From Simmondsia chinensis (lineage: Eukaryota; Streptophyta; Magnoliopsida; Caryophyllales; Simmondsiaceae), in the NCBI GenBank assembly GCA_018398585.1, contig JAGTTD010000008.1, positions 8,010,501 through 8,074,500 on the forward strand: a stretch of 64,000 bases of DNA, given 5' to 3'. Under the pieces are notes generated by a model. It did no database searches and had not been told where the DNA came from. It saw nothing but the letters and a program-made list of their open reading frames with translations. Of the stretch, positions 21,790-33,548 are shown piece by piece (positions within the stretch are counted from its first letter, which is position 1; each line of letters opens with the position of its first letter). Both the position numbers and the translations under genes were made by a program.

Positions 21790-23790
21790 AAACAGCAACA
21801 AGAACAGTCCCTGTGCCACAAGGGCTCCCGCATGAGCAGGGTTTTTTTTGGGGGGGGGGGGGGGGGGGAATGTACGCATCCTTCCCCCTTTAGGATGTTA
21901 CCCTGAAGAGAGGCTGTTTCCGAGGACTCCCAACCTGAGGAGCGTGTCATTATGTCACCATAGAGCCTGAAAGCATGAAAACAACTTAGTATTATATCAA
22001 TACATAACACAAGCCTAGCGTACGAAGGAAAACTCAAGGAATACTCGAGGGCAAACACGAAGGGGGGTAACTGCAGAAAAAAGTCGGCTAGTAAAGACAC
22101 CGATACACAAATAGATGCTCCAGTACGAGTTTGCCAAAGAAGAAGTAAAGACACCTAGAATCACTAGTGTAAGCAGTCAAAGGTGCTCTACTCTAAGCCG
22201 CTACATCGGCTACCCCTATGCTAGCCCTCTACCGAGTTTTATCTAAGACCATCTCCTCCCGTAGGTTTAAGTGGGTGAGGTCTTGTCGGATCGTCTCCAT
22301 CCATCTCTTCCTTAGCCTGCCTCACCCTCGCCTCCCTAGTGTATTGTGAGATTGTTCGCTAACTGGAGCAGTGGTTGGTCTCCTCCTAACATGACCGAAC
22401 CACCTCAAACATTGCTCCCTTAATTTATCCTTAATTGATGCAATGCCCAATTTAGCTTTTATGACGTCGTTCCTGATCCTATCCTTCCTTGTGTGTCCGC
22501 ACATCCACCGAAGCATCCTCATCTCCGCCACTTTCATCTTCTGTGAATGGTGTTGTTTCATCGGCCAACACTCCGCCCCATAGGACATAGTCGGTCTCAC
22601 AACCATCTTGTAATATTTTCCCTTTAGCTTTAATGGGAACTTTTTGTCGCAAAGTACCACGGAAGCCATCCTCCATCTATGCCATTCTACTTTAATCCGG
22701 TTGTTTACATCTTCGTCCACTTCGCCATTGTGCTGTACCATGGAACCCAAGTATTTGAAACTCTCTTTTCTCTGTATGGTCTCAGATCCTACCTTGACGT
22801 CTACTATGCGAGGCGTGGTGGCGGCACCACCAAACTTAAGTTCTATGTACTCGGTTTTGGATCTATTGATTCGTAGGCCCTTCGACTCCAATGGCCTTCT
22901 CCACAATTTCAGCTTCTCGTTTATTTCATCTCGAGACTCCCCCACCAAAACTATGTCATCTACAGAAAGCATGCATCAAGGCATGTCACCTTGGATGTGC
23001 CTAGTGAGCTCATCCATAACCAGTATAAATAGAAAGGGACTCAAAGCAGATCCTTGATGTACCCCGACTGTTACTGGAAAAGCGTCTCTCTCTCCCTCCA
23101 CTGTACACACATTAGTTTGTGCATCGTGATACATGTCTTTAATGGCCCGGATGTAAGGTAGTGGAACGCCTTTCCTATCTAGAACCCTCCATAGGACCCC
23201 CTTTGGCACACTATCATATGCCTTCTCCAAATCAATTAAGACCATGTGGAGATCCTTTTGTCTCTCCCTGTACCACTCTATTGTCCGCCTCAGGAGGTGG
23301 ATGCTTCTATTGTTGATCTCCCTGGCATAAATCCGAATTGGTTCTTGGACACCTCTGTCTGTTGCCGTAGCCTCCTCTCTATGATTCGCTCCTACAGCTT
23401 CAGAGTGTAGCACATTAGTTTAATACCTTGATAATTGGCGCAACTCTGGATATCGCTTTTGTTCTTATAGATCGGGATTAATGTGCTCTTCCTCTATTCA
23501 TCCAGCATCTTTTTCCCCAGGAGGATTTGGTTAAATAATCGAGTCAGCCAACTGATGCCCTTCTGTCCAAGGCATTTCCATGCCTCTATGGGTATTCCGT
23601 CTGGGCCAATTGTTTTACTCCTTCCCATATGTTTCAAGGCTTCATTGACTTCGTCAGGAGTAATCTACCTGCAATACCAGTGGTTTTGGTGCTCCGTCGA
23701 TGTTTGGAGATCATCTAGGGATATCCTAGTATCTCCTTGATCGTTGAGCAGATCGTGGAAGTAGGCTTTCCATCTAGCTTTAATTTGTTG
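21790..23790 (-). mobile_element. RTE-type LINE copy 2 (longest), 5'-truncated
   Basis: The 3' end is at the left (AACAGCAACAAGAACAG is the complement of a GTT-type tail), followed by the conserved RTE 3' block (21805-21935) with a 19-bp G run (21850-21868). The RT coding region fills 22322-23790 on the minus strand. The endonuclease half is missing. It supplies the reference for the RTE tails seen in the SINEs. No target-site duplication was found. Confidence 0.85.
22322..23790 (-). pseudogene. RTE reverse transcriptase, C-terminal two thirds, broken
   Basis: In order on the minus strand: SKTIGPDGIPIEAWKCLG (fingers), [20 protein letters not shown] (motif A, Asp present), [20 protein letters not shown] (motif B), a TGA stop at 22973-22975, then CMLSVDDIVLVGES (motif C; FADD is changed to SVDD but both Asp remain), then SFKYLGSMVQHNGEVDEDVN and [19 protein letters not shown]. 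Stops also lie near 23410, 23510 and 23665. Normally this enzyme copies LINE RNA at a nicked target, and RTE enzymes are thought to mobilise SINEs that share their 3' end. This copy is dead but well preserved. Confidence 0.9.
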
Positions 23791-25407
23791 CGTATGATTT
23801 TATAGAATTAAGATTCTACTAAAAATCGATCGACTATTGTGGGATGGTAGAATTGTGAGATTCTAATAACCATGGCCATAGTGATTAGAGGTCTGAGGAT
23901 GGACTAGTTTGGATAACAATGTTAGGATCCAAGTTAAATGCTTACAAATAAAAAAGATAAGAGATAGAGAGAAATTTAAGAGTACAATTCATTTCCAGGC
24001 ATTGATTTGGTAAGTAACATCAGCTAGGCTTACTTAGCGTCAAGGTAATCAAATCATAACCAAGTTACAATTGCAGTTCTAGAAATTGATGAAATTTGTT
24101 GGTGAAGAATCAAGGTTGTTACAGCTTGGGTTAGTGGCGTTTGTGCCTGGATGGTTATTTGGGATGTATCAAAGAATGACCGAGCATTATTCTACTAGAT
24201 GGAGTTTGCTTAAGAGGCAGCAAGTGACTCCATGATAACGAGATTTGACAAAGTTTTAGTAGTGGAACTCGGTTTCCTAAAGACTAAAGGGTTGGGAGAT
24301 TTGCATATTAGGGAGCTCTAAAGTAGTACAGATGACCCAATAGGGGGACAAACACATTACAGTAAAAGCAAAGCAACCAAGGAAAAACCAGTCATGAACC
24401 TGTTGGTTTGAAGTTGAGGATTGGACCAATACGGTTTAGGTTCATGGCATACTAGAGTTTATTGTGTGGCACTATATTTATTTATCAGGGTTGTGAGAGT
24501 TAAGTACCACAAAAAATTGCCTTCCATGCTATTCTCAAATAGTGAAATTATTTTACTCTTTCTCTGTGGATTAAGCTCCGGTTGAACCACTTAAATTTCG
24601 GGGTTCTTGATTTTACTCCCCAATCCCTTTTGTTTGTAATTTCTATTTTGATTTAGGATTTTGTGTTTGTTCATGATCCTAATGGAAGCAATAGCAATAA
24701 TACACAAACAAATTATTAGAAAACATCACCAGCAAACAAAGAACGAGGAAAGGCAGTTAGACAAAGAAAAGAAAGCTAAATCTTTGTCTGCTTTTTGTAG
24801 GGTTAGCTATCGTCTTATGCTCTATAGCTGTCACATTGACTCTTTTTCTTATTACCTCAGCCAAGATGAGATCGATGTTAGAACATCCAATGCAACATTC
24901 TGATTTCTATTACCTTCATTATGTATGATGACAGGCTATCTTCAAGTTGTTGCTAACTCTACTTTTCTTTGGAATTTTGCAATGGATTTGTTGTAGAGTG
25001 TAGTCTGTTACTTGTGCCAACAGTAATCAATTTGATGCCATGCAACTTTTCTATGATTAGTGTTACCCTAGCATTCTATTGTAAAGAGCTTGAAATGCCA
25101 TGACTGTGGTCTTTATTATTTCCTCATTTAATTTTTCATGTTTTTTCAGCCGTTTGCTACATCTTTCTCGATTCTGAACCGACCTTTTAGTAGCTTATCA
25201 GGTGAGACTATTGCAGCTCATATTTTAATGCCATCAAGATATGTTTCTATCCTCCTTTACTATCTTCTTTCCTTGGCTAACTGAAGCTGAACCCTATGCT
25301 TTGCGTATTCTGTTCCATTCTTGAATGAGAAGTCCTCCATCCTTTTCCACAGTCCTTCCAAGTTGTGTTTTGCTTGTTCTGCATATATGAGAGTGCTTTA
25401 TTCAAAT
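23791..25407. other. Unassigned intergenic or intronic sequence
   Basis: No gene found. 25149-25199 (CC..TTATCAG) is bordered by TTTTTTCAG and GTGAGAC and could be a short exon, but I cannot tie it to any protein. Confidence 0.3.
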
Positions 25408-25719
25408 TCAACTCAATTTACCGATTTCTGCCAAGTTCTTCAGCCATAAGTGTTGAAGTGAAGTGTATGCCTGCATCCAACGCTTCAATGCCATTTTGTT
25501 CCTGCAATATTTGGAGAGCATTGTAATATCTGCACCAGGGTAATTTTCTTCATGGATTGAACTTATGTATAATAGTAAAGTGTAGATCGAAGCTGACCAC
25601 TTATGAGTGTTGAGATATCTGGTTGCCTTGTTGAGATGGTGATCTCTAGGCAACTTAAACAGCTGCTCAATGTCCTCCCGGCTTTGGATCTTCATCCTTT
25701 TTAGCTCTTCGTTTCCCAT
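25408..25719 (-). CDS. Hypothetical 103-aa ORF, unrecognised
   Basis: The frame starts MGNEELKRMKIQSREDIEQL and ends LQHLWLKNLAEIGKLS. Composition is protein-like (balanced charged and hydrophobic residues, Trp and Tyr spread through it) and mostly helical by eye, unlike the low-complexity shadow frames around it. I do not recognise a family. It may be an exon or a decayed gene fragment rather than a complete gene. Upstream (right) lies a coherent plus-strand frame at 25865-26107, so at most one of the two strands is likely to be real. Confidence 0.25.
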   Translation of the reverse strand: MGNEELKRMKIQSREDIEQLFKLPRDHHLNKATRYLNTHKWSASIYTLLLYISSIHEENYPGADITMLSKYCRNKMALKRWMQAYTSLQHLWLKNLAEIGKLS

Positions 25720-25864
25720 TAGACCATTTAGATCATTAATAGCTGGTATGGCTATTGTTGAGATCTTCTAGGGTGGAGCATTCTATTGAGTCAAGCAGCT
25801 ATTGAGTCTCATATGGTGACTATTGTAAAGGCTTTTTATGGTCAGGTAACATGTTTAGTTCAGT

Positions 25865-26107
25865 GTTGCACACATTCCGAAGGATTTTAAGTCCAAGGGT
25901 GTTGTTTTACTCATTTGCAAATATGTTGTGCGTCACTTATTATCATTGCTTGACTGTTTGGGTATTGACGCGTTGCTTATTCCATCTCCTAGCACAGATG
26001 GCGAAGTATTTCATGCCAATGATTATTATGAGCCCATCTTTTTCGTTCTTTATTTGCTTTCAAATAGGAGCCCTCCTTTAGAGCAGGTTTCCCTGTTTAT
26101 TTATAAC
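25865..26107 (+). pseudogene. Coherent coding-like fragment, unrecognised
   Basis: The plus-strand frame reads KDFKSKGVVLLICKYVVRHL, LSLLDCLGIDALLIPS and YEPIFFVLYLLSNRSPPLEQ. It has no stops and an ordinary residue mix. A donor-like CAG/GTAACA occurs upstream at about 25846, after a frame reading AIESHMVTIVKAFYGQ. It could be an exon piece of a dead gene. No family assigned. Confidence 0.25.
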
Positions 26108-26204
26108 TAGTTCATCTCTTTTCAAATACATCCAGTTGCAGTATGCATATTTTCAATTCGCCTCAGATATTCAGACAAATTTGCATCTCATCAGGCATAC
26201 TGAG

Positions 26205-26300
26205 ACAATTGTACAAAGCAGGAGTAGGATTGGGAGTAGTTGGCCAACCTTAGGACGCAGGTTCGAATCTAGCATCTCCCCTCCCCGAGGCTTTATTGAT
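26205..26300 (+). mobile_element. Possible tRNA-derived SINE
   Basis: GGTTCGAATCT at about 26261-26271 is a good Pol III B box. TAGTTGGCCAACC about 30 bp upstream could be a worn A box. An A-rich stretch follows at 26301. No target-site duplication was identified, so this is tentative. Confidence 0.35.
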
Positions 26301-28104
26301 GAAAAAAAAGGATTTTGGAAGCTGGAAAAGGAGGGAGGAGTTACATAGGAGTTTCGGAGTTTCGGAGGGAGGATTTACATTAAAAACATTAGTTATACAA
26401 ATAAAATAATTGAGATGTTATTAATTGAACTGTTAAAAACATAACAATTAAAACAAGGTCAAAGTAAGCAGTTGGCAAAAAAATTGATTATGCAATTTGA
26501 ATCGATAAAATTGACTCCAACTTGTGCACATGATTCAATCATTCTTTGAATGATTCAAATAGTTTGAATTTAGTTTCCATTGAGTTCTATAGGTGTTTGA
26601 AATGTAAATCTAATTTCAAAATGCGGACCAAATTTCTAAACATGAAACATTAGTATTTTTGGAGTTCTACACAAACTATGGGCAACCCAAAGGGGTCAGC
26701 GAAATCATCCAAAACTTCCATATCTCAGATCGACAAGACAGCTCTAACGTACAGCAAAAGATAACAGATTTGTAATCCTGGAAAAAGGTCCTGACTATAT
26801 CAAACAACAGATAGAGATTCTTATTAGTTACACATCTATGATATCTAGATACACAGTTGAAATTGATTTCTCTTCCAGTGTATGAGTAAATGAGCTAGGT
26901 CAAAGAGGAATCAGTAATAAACTTGTTAAATCTTCGGGGAGGAAGGTTCGAAACGTTGATTGCTCCAATTCAAATGTGCATCATCCATGGTTGCGTCTAT
27001 ATATTCATTGTTTTATCTGCTTTTTACATTGTTTAAACTGTTCTTTGGTTTAAAAGCTACCTTTCCCTTGCATTTCTGAATTCTTGGAACGGAGCTACCA
27101 GATTTAAGGGAAGAAGTTGAAGTGCTTATGATTTAATGCGCAACCTTAAGTTACAAAGCAAGTTTGAACTAAAAAAAAAAAAAAAAAAAAAAGAAAAACC
27201 TAGAAAAAGGGCGTGTTGAAACACTAAGCATATTGTCTGAGGTAAATTCTGTGACAGTGAGTAATGATTGTAAAAGGCCAATAGCTGTTGCCATTATCTA
27301 GTTTGTATTAGTAGGCTTTAAATTGAAGAAGGAAGAACCAGACCTTGTTTTACGTGTTAGCTTATCGTGGATGGAGCCATGGCATTTTTGCTGGTTTGTG
27401 TAGATTGAAAGGGGTGTTCTTTGACTAAGGTGGAGAACCGTGTCGACTGGGAAGTCATTTGAACCTGCAGATGTGAATGTACATATATGTCCCCTAGAGT
27501 TTGTGAGCTGCAAAACGCAGTGGCAGATACAGTTTCTGATGCGAAGCTCATTTGCTTCCAGTTAAAGTTTATGGTACTTTTAGATGATCTAAATTTTTTT
27601 TTTCCTTCCAATAATATTCTAACTTCCCTTTATTTGTATTAGTCCCAGAAATGACAGATTTAGCCTAGTTTCACTATAGACATGCATCAAATAGGTTTTT
27701 TCTTTTGTTTTTTGGTTTTTTTTTATTTTTATTTTAAGGTAAGGGTGTGCTGGGTCTTGTGCTCTATGTTTCTGGTGCTAGTGATACTAGAGTCATCCAA
27801 CTTTGGTGGTGTATAAATAACTAATTATCGGTCGTCTGGAATTAAAATTTTCTACCTTATGTCAATTTAATATCTTGAATTGGATGAAATGGTAGGGATG
27901 CAAAATCTAAGTGGGTTTTGAGGGCCTTACTGTTGTGCATTACTTTCAGCTCTATTGTTAGAGTCCTTTGGTGATTGTTGGGGTTTAAGAGCATAAAATA
28001 GCTTCCTGTACCATCTTGTTGGTCATTTGGTCCCAACATGCTGAAAATCTGGAAGGATGATCCTCCTTGGTTCTATTCTCTCTCAATTTTGATTGTTTAC
28101 TGTT
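26301..28104. other. Region upstream of the FLX-like gene, nothing recognised
   Basis: No supported gene. Poly-A 27171-27192. Minus-strand frames at 27298-27611 and 27857-28039 have no recognisable domains and are treated as chance. It may contain 5' untranslated exons and the promoter of the gene at 28231. Confidence 0.3.
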
Positions 28105-28150
28105 GTACTCTCTCTCTCTCCCCCCCCTCTTTCCCTTTCCGTCTCTTTTC
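28105..28150. promoter_or_regulatory. Pyrimidine-rich CT tract ahead of FLX-like gene
   Basis: (CT)n followed by C8 and CT-rich sequence about 80-125 bp before the start codon. Such tracts are common in plant core promoters and leaders. No TATA box was evident close by. A splice-acceptor-like CTTCCTATAG (28188-28197) lies between it and the ATG, so a 5' leader intron is possible. Confidence 0.35.
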
Positions 28151-28230
28151 TGGTGGATCATACTTTCTTTGATGTTATAATTTCGCTCTTCCTATAGCAT
28201 AATTTACAAATGTTCTGCATGATAGTTCAT

Positions 28231-31200
28231 ATGGCAGGAAGAAACCAAAGGCCTCGTCGAGCTGATGATTTTCAGGGCTTTCACCATGGTCCACAACCAA
28301 TTCTAAACCGAGGACCAGGACTCTTGCCCATTCATCCTGCAGCTTTAGAAGAGGAAATTGAACTTCAGCATCGGGAAAATCAGAAGATTCATTCTGAGAA
28401 TCGCCATCTGGTTGACGAAAATGTGATTCTTGAAAGGGAATTAGTGGCTGCTCAAGATGAGATTCACAGGTTGGGTCAGCTCATGATGAAAATTCGTGCT
28501 GAAAAAGGTGCTCGTGTTAGCGAATTAACGGAACGAGGGCTGAAGTTGGAGGTGGATCTTCGTGCTACTGACTCTTTGAGGGAAGAAATTATCCAGCTCA
28601 GAGCAGAAGCTCGAAAACTAAATACTCTCCGACAAGATTTGACAGTTGACATTCAGAGTCTCACTCAAGATATTACCAGACTGCGAACCGAAAATAAGCA
28701 GATGAGTACTATTAGAACTGACATAGATAGAATGCGCAAGGAATTGACTGAAGCCAGGTTCGATCCTTTCTGTTGATTTCATTCAAATGATATATTTATA
28801 TTCGTACTATTGATGGAATGTAGTTGTAGGTTATTCTTAAAATGCTAACATTTCATGCTGGAAATTGCATTTCGACGTTTCAAAGTCATATTCTATTTCC
28901 ACCACGTGTCAAACTCGATGGAAATACTACTCAAACAATCATTGGATCATTTTGATAAAAATATTTTTACTAGATGATTTGTTGGCTAATTATGTCACTC
29001 CATTTAAAAAATGATTGAATTATGTAGAATATTGGAGTCAATTTTCTTGACCTGATTCATTGGAGCGCTCAATTTTCTTTTTTATTGCTTATATTCACAC
29101 TGCTTTGATATTTATTTTTTAGTGGTTCAGTTTTCATTAATCTCTTGTATATTTGATATTTTAGTAACATAAACGGTCTCTCCACTCTACCATCCTTGGA
29201 AGAGTCTATGATTTCTAGCTCTCCCTTTCTTGCTTCAATTCCGTGCTACTATGCGATGGAATGCTGGAGCACCAACAACTGTTATTGGGTCATGAGATAG
29301 CATGAGTTCTCATAAAGTATTTTATTTGCTGAAATTCATCTCGTTCGTGCAATATGTAGGAGAACTTTGGAGTATGAGAAGAAATCGAACGAGGAGCATT
29401 TACAACAGAGGGAAGCAATGGAGAGAAATCTCATTTCTATGGCTCGTGAAATAGAGAAGCTTAGAGCAGAGCAGCTGGGTGTAGACAGAAGGGCACATAC
29501 ACTTGGTAATCTGCTGAATTACTTTGCATTTATGCAAAAGCTAGCTGCAATATCACTTTTTTCTATAGATGTTCTGAATCTGGCTCGTAAACAATTGTCT
29601 TATGTTTGTAGTGATCTCTAGTTAATGAGTGTAGATCGCCGGGGAAGTATTGGGATTATTTATTAGATGCTTACTTACGTAATTGTCCAGGTTCTCTATT
29701 ATGTTCTGAAGTACATGTGTTGGATGAAGGCACTTGGATGTGAGTAGAGTTTATTTTCTCTATTGTTCACTGGTCACTCATCTTTTCTTTTTTTTGAAAT
29801 AGTCCGCAATGTTTATAGGTTTTGGTCACTAAGTGAGAGACTAATTTTGTCATAAAACAAGATATTGGGGACTATTTTGAACAAAATAAAAGATGAGGCG
29901 CCAATTTGATCAAAGTTACAAAAAATAGGAATTATTTTGAACAAAAAGAAACCTGATTTCAACAGACTTAAAAACATCGCAAGATCAACAAAGTAGATAA
30001 CTTAATGTTAGTATGGTACTTCTACACTTCAAATGAGACCGGAAGTATAGAAAAATCATAGAACTTCTAGACACAGGCCCTTGTCCAGCTCTCATACCTG
30101 AATCTAGGCAACATAGCTCAGTAGGGGTATGCATTTGTTTAGAACATAGTGATTTCATTGGTTGAATCGCAACTTTGGGCCATGTGTTAGTTCTGTACTC
30201 GTGTACTCTTTTCTTCTACTATTAGGCTTGGTTTTGCCGCTAGTACCAAAGACAGATGTTTCACAATGGCCCCATGGACAACCATATGTTATAAGAAAAA
30301 AGAAAAAAGAAGAGAGACTCAAGATCTTTTCTTTGATATTAGCATCAAATAGAGAATTATGTTCCTAAGCTGTGATGATAGAGAAAACGGATGAAAACGA
30401 GGAATGCAAAAGCTATTATGATTGCCTATATGGCTTATTTGCTATGCAGTAAAGGAGCAACGAATTGCATATAAGTTGTATATTCCATATTCGATGTTAT
30501 AGCGTCCTAAACTCTCCCATATCCCTTGGGCTAATAAATGAACAAAATAGATGTCGATTAAGGGAAATCAGATTAATGCCAAAATTTCCGATGTTCAGGA
30601 GGTTTCTGCAAGTAAAGTAGAATAGGCCAAGGAAATTTCATCCATTTATGACTTTCCTGAGTGAGGAGGGAAATGCGCTCTTGCTGCAGTAAGGGTTCTC
30701 GAATCAATTGTGGCACTTCTAAGCTTTGGATGGAAGCCCCCAGTAAACAGTGGCGTGTGAACATTTGAAAACAACCTATTGGCTTAGAGTTGTCCTTACT
30801 GGCTGCCTAGATGTGATGCACATCCTGAAAGACACTATTTGATGTGACGATACAACCCTTCCCCCCTGTTCGTTCTTGGGTCAGGGGTACAGGAAGAAGA
30901 GGAAGTTGTCTCAATTAGCTGATGTTTAGGCATAAAGCTAGGGTTCTTTGTTCTGATATCAAAATTTGGCTTCATCTGTTCATTTGTACTATTTTGTGCT
31001 ATTACTTGTAAATGGTGCTACAGTTACGGGCCCAAATGCACTAAGTTGAGAAATAAGAACAAAAAAGTGCATTATGCATCAGTTACACTTAATAAGTGTA
31101 CCGTGTTCTGAGAAGGAACAAGCACATTGATGTGATAATTGCTTGGATTTTGATTGGGAACATTATACGCATTTTGTTCATTTTTTAAACATTTTCTCCT

Positions 31201-31629
31201 ATCAAACATTTATGAAATATAATGCCTGTTTGGTCAAGCTTTTTCTAAAAAAAGAAACAATTTTTCCGGAGTTTATTGGTCTATGGCCAGAAAAAAATGC
31301 TCTTATATAGAAGTAAACGCTATTTTTCTTCTTTTAGCAGAAGCAAAAGCAAAAGCAAAAACTAAAAATATTTCATACAAAAATGTTCCTATTGCAAATT
31401 GTGTTTATAGAAGTGCTTCGGTAAAAAGTTGTATGAAATAAGCAATTTTTTGACAATTTGGTCAAACAGATCCTTCTAAGATATTTTAGCTCACTGCAGT
31501 ACACAAGTAAGCATATCATATTTACGAAAATCCTTTGTTCATTATTATGCAGGAGGTGCTGGTGCGTATGGGATGTATAACAGGAGCCCGGAAAGGAGGT
31601 ATGGTGGAGCTTGGCCGGGACATTATTAA
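28231..31629 (+). CDS. FLX-like (FLC EXPRESSOR-like) coiled-coil protein, three exons, intact
   Basis: Exons 28231-28757, 29360-29505 and 31553-31629 join in frame to give 249 residues and a TAA stop. Both introns are GT-AG. The start is chosen at MAGRNQRPRR; an in-frame ATG at 28210 would add seven residues. Residues 1-45 are a basic, Pro/Gly-rich head (GPGLLPIHPAALEEEIELQH). About 40-210 form a long coiled coil (LREEIIQLRAEARKLNTLRQ; later LEYEKKSNEEHLQQREAMER and SMAREIEKLRAE). The tail is short and Gly/Tyr-rich (AYGMYNRSPERRYGGAWPGH). This arrangement and the EYEKK..QR.AME..L.SMAREIEKLRAE block define the FLX/FLXL family. In Arabidopsis FLX acts with FRIGIDA to activate FLC and so delay flowering; FLX-likes are related scaffolds. 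Which paralogue this is cannot be decided here. Intron 2 (2047 bp) holds a MITE. Confidence 0.9.
31215..31485. mobile_element. MITE in intron 2 of the FLX-like gene
   Basis: The left end CTGTTTGGTCAAGC and the complement of the right end, CTGTTTGACCAAATTG, form short inverted repeats. The interior has AAGCAAAAGC repeats and complementary A/T tracts. No coding capacity. A related end (CAACATGGTCAAATGGATCC) occurs at about 32118. Confidence 0.5.
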
Positions 31630-31899
31630 CTTCCAACTACAATGCTTCCAAGAAGAAATGAGGTATTGAGCGGCTCAATCTAACCATTAAAATACAATTA
31701 CCTCTTGCATTTCTTCTCCGTTGACAAAGTGCTATATAAACTGGTGTACCTGGAGTATGATTTTTCTAAGCGTCTGTATCGTTATTATATGTCCTTGGTT
31801 AGTGACCAAAATCATGGATTTCATGGGTGAAAGATTTCATGTCCGAATCAGAGAAGGCAAATGGAGGCGGTCGAGTAAATATAATTTTAAGTTTTTTTT

Positions 31900-32145
31900 T
31901 TTTTTGTGTTTAGCCAACATGTAAAAGCGCTTTTAATTATAATATAATCGTTTTTTTTTTTTTTTTACAAAGAAGTATAAAATAATATTTTTTTTTCCTT
32001 TAAAGCAAAGTTAGAAATGGTATCTGAAGTTTCAAAAGCAAAATTCCCTTATGTTGTGAAAAGATCGATTTCAAAACAAGTGTTTACAAAGAATTGATCT
32101 TAAAAACGACAATTATTTCACAACATGGTCAAATGGATCCTGAGA
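31900..32145. mobile_element. Possible second MITE of the same family, downstream of the gene
   Basis: It begins near TGTTTAGCCAACATG and ends ACATGGTCAAATGGATCC. This is similar in terminal motif to 31215-31485 but more decayed. Contains two poly-T runs. Confidence 0.35.
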
Positions 32146-32380
32146 TGAAATTGTAATAGTGCTGGTTGTTACAAACTAAAATAGGATGGGATTTCAATGA
32201 GCAATTGTGAGCAGAAGGGAGCAAATAAACTTTTTTTTTTTTTGGTAACGAGGGATTGGGTTGCCCACAACTAAACTCATGATATGCAAATCCAGTGTCC
32301 TATTTACACAAGAATTCGGGTTTAAGCTGATATCATTGTAATTATCAAAAACATACTGGGAGGCTTACATGTATGCTATT

Positions 32381-33101
32381 TGTCACGGGATGAGCGCAGA
32401 TCACCCGTGCGGCGCCCGGGCCCTGAGGCTAGGGCCGGGCCAGCCTACCCCCTATGGTCAACAAGCAGCAATATGCACCTTCAAGAGACGAAATACACGG
32501 CATACCACGGACATACCTGAACACAATCAATGCGCATTAGTATCGGACAGGCTTAGGAGACCCCATATGGCATATGTCTGCTTATTGAGCACCGGGGACA
32601 GTGTCAGCCATACGGTCAGCATGCCTGACCGGCGCCCAACACGGTGCGCCTTCCGCCACATCCGGAACCGCGAGCCACTCAACTTCACTCCGAAAGTTCC
32701 TCGTTAGAGTGCCCCTCCCACACAAGGAGTGTCCATACCCACGGACAAACCCGCTCAACGCACCTAGGACACGAGCAACTCCCATTCCCTAGGAGTGTCC
32801 ACCACCACGGACAAAGCTCGGTCCCACCACAGCTGCTTACTCGCATATCCTGAGCCTCGCTCTGATACCACTTGTCACGGGATGAGCGCAGATCACCCGT
32901 GCGGCGCCCGGGCCCTGAGGCTAGGGCCGGGCCAGCCTACCCCCTATGGTCAACAAGCAGCAATATGCACCTTCAGGAGACGAAATACACGGCATACCAC
33001 GGACATACCTGAACACAATCAATGCGCATTAGTATCGGACAGGCTAGGAGACCCCATATGGCATATGTCTGCTTATTGAGCACCGGGGACAGTGTCAGCC
33101 A
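32381..33101 (-). mobile_element. TRIM retrotransposon, very young
   Basis: Direct repeats 32381-32610 and 32873-33101 (about 230 bp) differ at only two positions that I can see. They start TGTCACGGGATGAGCGC and end GTGTCAGCCA. Directly inside the right repeat, the minus strand reads TGGTATCAGAGCGAGG (32855-32870), an initiator-Met tRNA primer binding site. The right repeat is therefore the 5' LTR and the element reads on the minus strand. The internal part is 262 bp without coding capacity, which matches terminal-repeat retrotransposons in miniature. A further 16 bp after the right repeat ends CCCGTGACA, the inverse of the LTR start. The GC content is far above its surroundings. No clean 5-bp duplication was found. 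Confidence 0.85.
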
Positions 33102-33148
33102 AAGGCGGCCCGTGACATACTGCTGCTACCTTATTGTTGACTGATTGC

Positions 33149-33285
33149 TTTTTAGGGTTGGGGGTCCTTCGGAAACAGCCTCTCTTTAGGGTAGTACTTT
33201 GAAAGGGTAAGGTTGCATACATCTCATCCTCCCAAATCCTGCATTGGTGGGAGCCCTTGAAGGCATTGGATTTGTTATTATAAAT
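33149..33285 (+). mobile_element. RTE-type 3' end fragment
   Basis: GGTTGGGGGTCCTTCGGAAA, AACAGCCTCTCTTTAGGGTA and GGGAGCCCTTGAAGGCATTG follow the conserved RTE 3' block and are followed by a TTGTTATTAT tail. It has no RT coding and no 5S head, so it is a severely 5'-truncated RTE or SINE copy. Confidence 0.75.
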
Positions 33286-33548
33286 GCGATAAGAGTTTTA
33301 GAAACAATAGATGATGTCGATTTCTCTCACGCGTACAACGAAGGTAGTAGGCTGATTGGATCGTATGTAGAGGCCATGAAATCAACTTTGGTAAGAACAA
33401 TTCGTCTCCTCTTTCAAAGATCTCTTGTCATGGTTGAGTATGCATCAGATAAAACCGTTTTTTGTCTACTTTTATTTATAATTGAAGTACATATGCGGAC
33501 ACTATAAACAATCATCTAGAATACAACATGTGGACCTCCTATCCCTTA

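Noticed and set aside
32369..33079. Overlapping 60-112-aa frames in the GC-rich block
   Set aside because: They are repeated with the TRIM LTRs and share no domain. TRIMs do not encode proteins.
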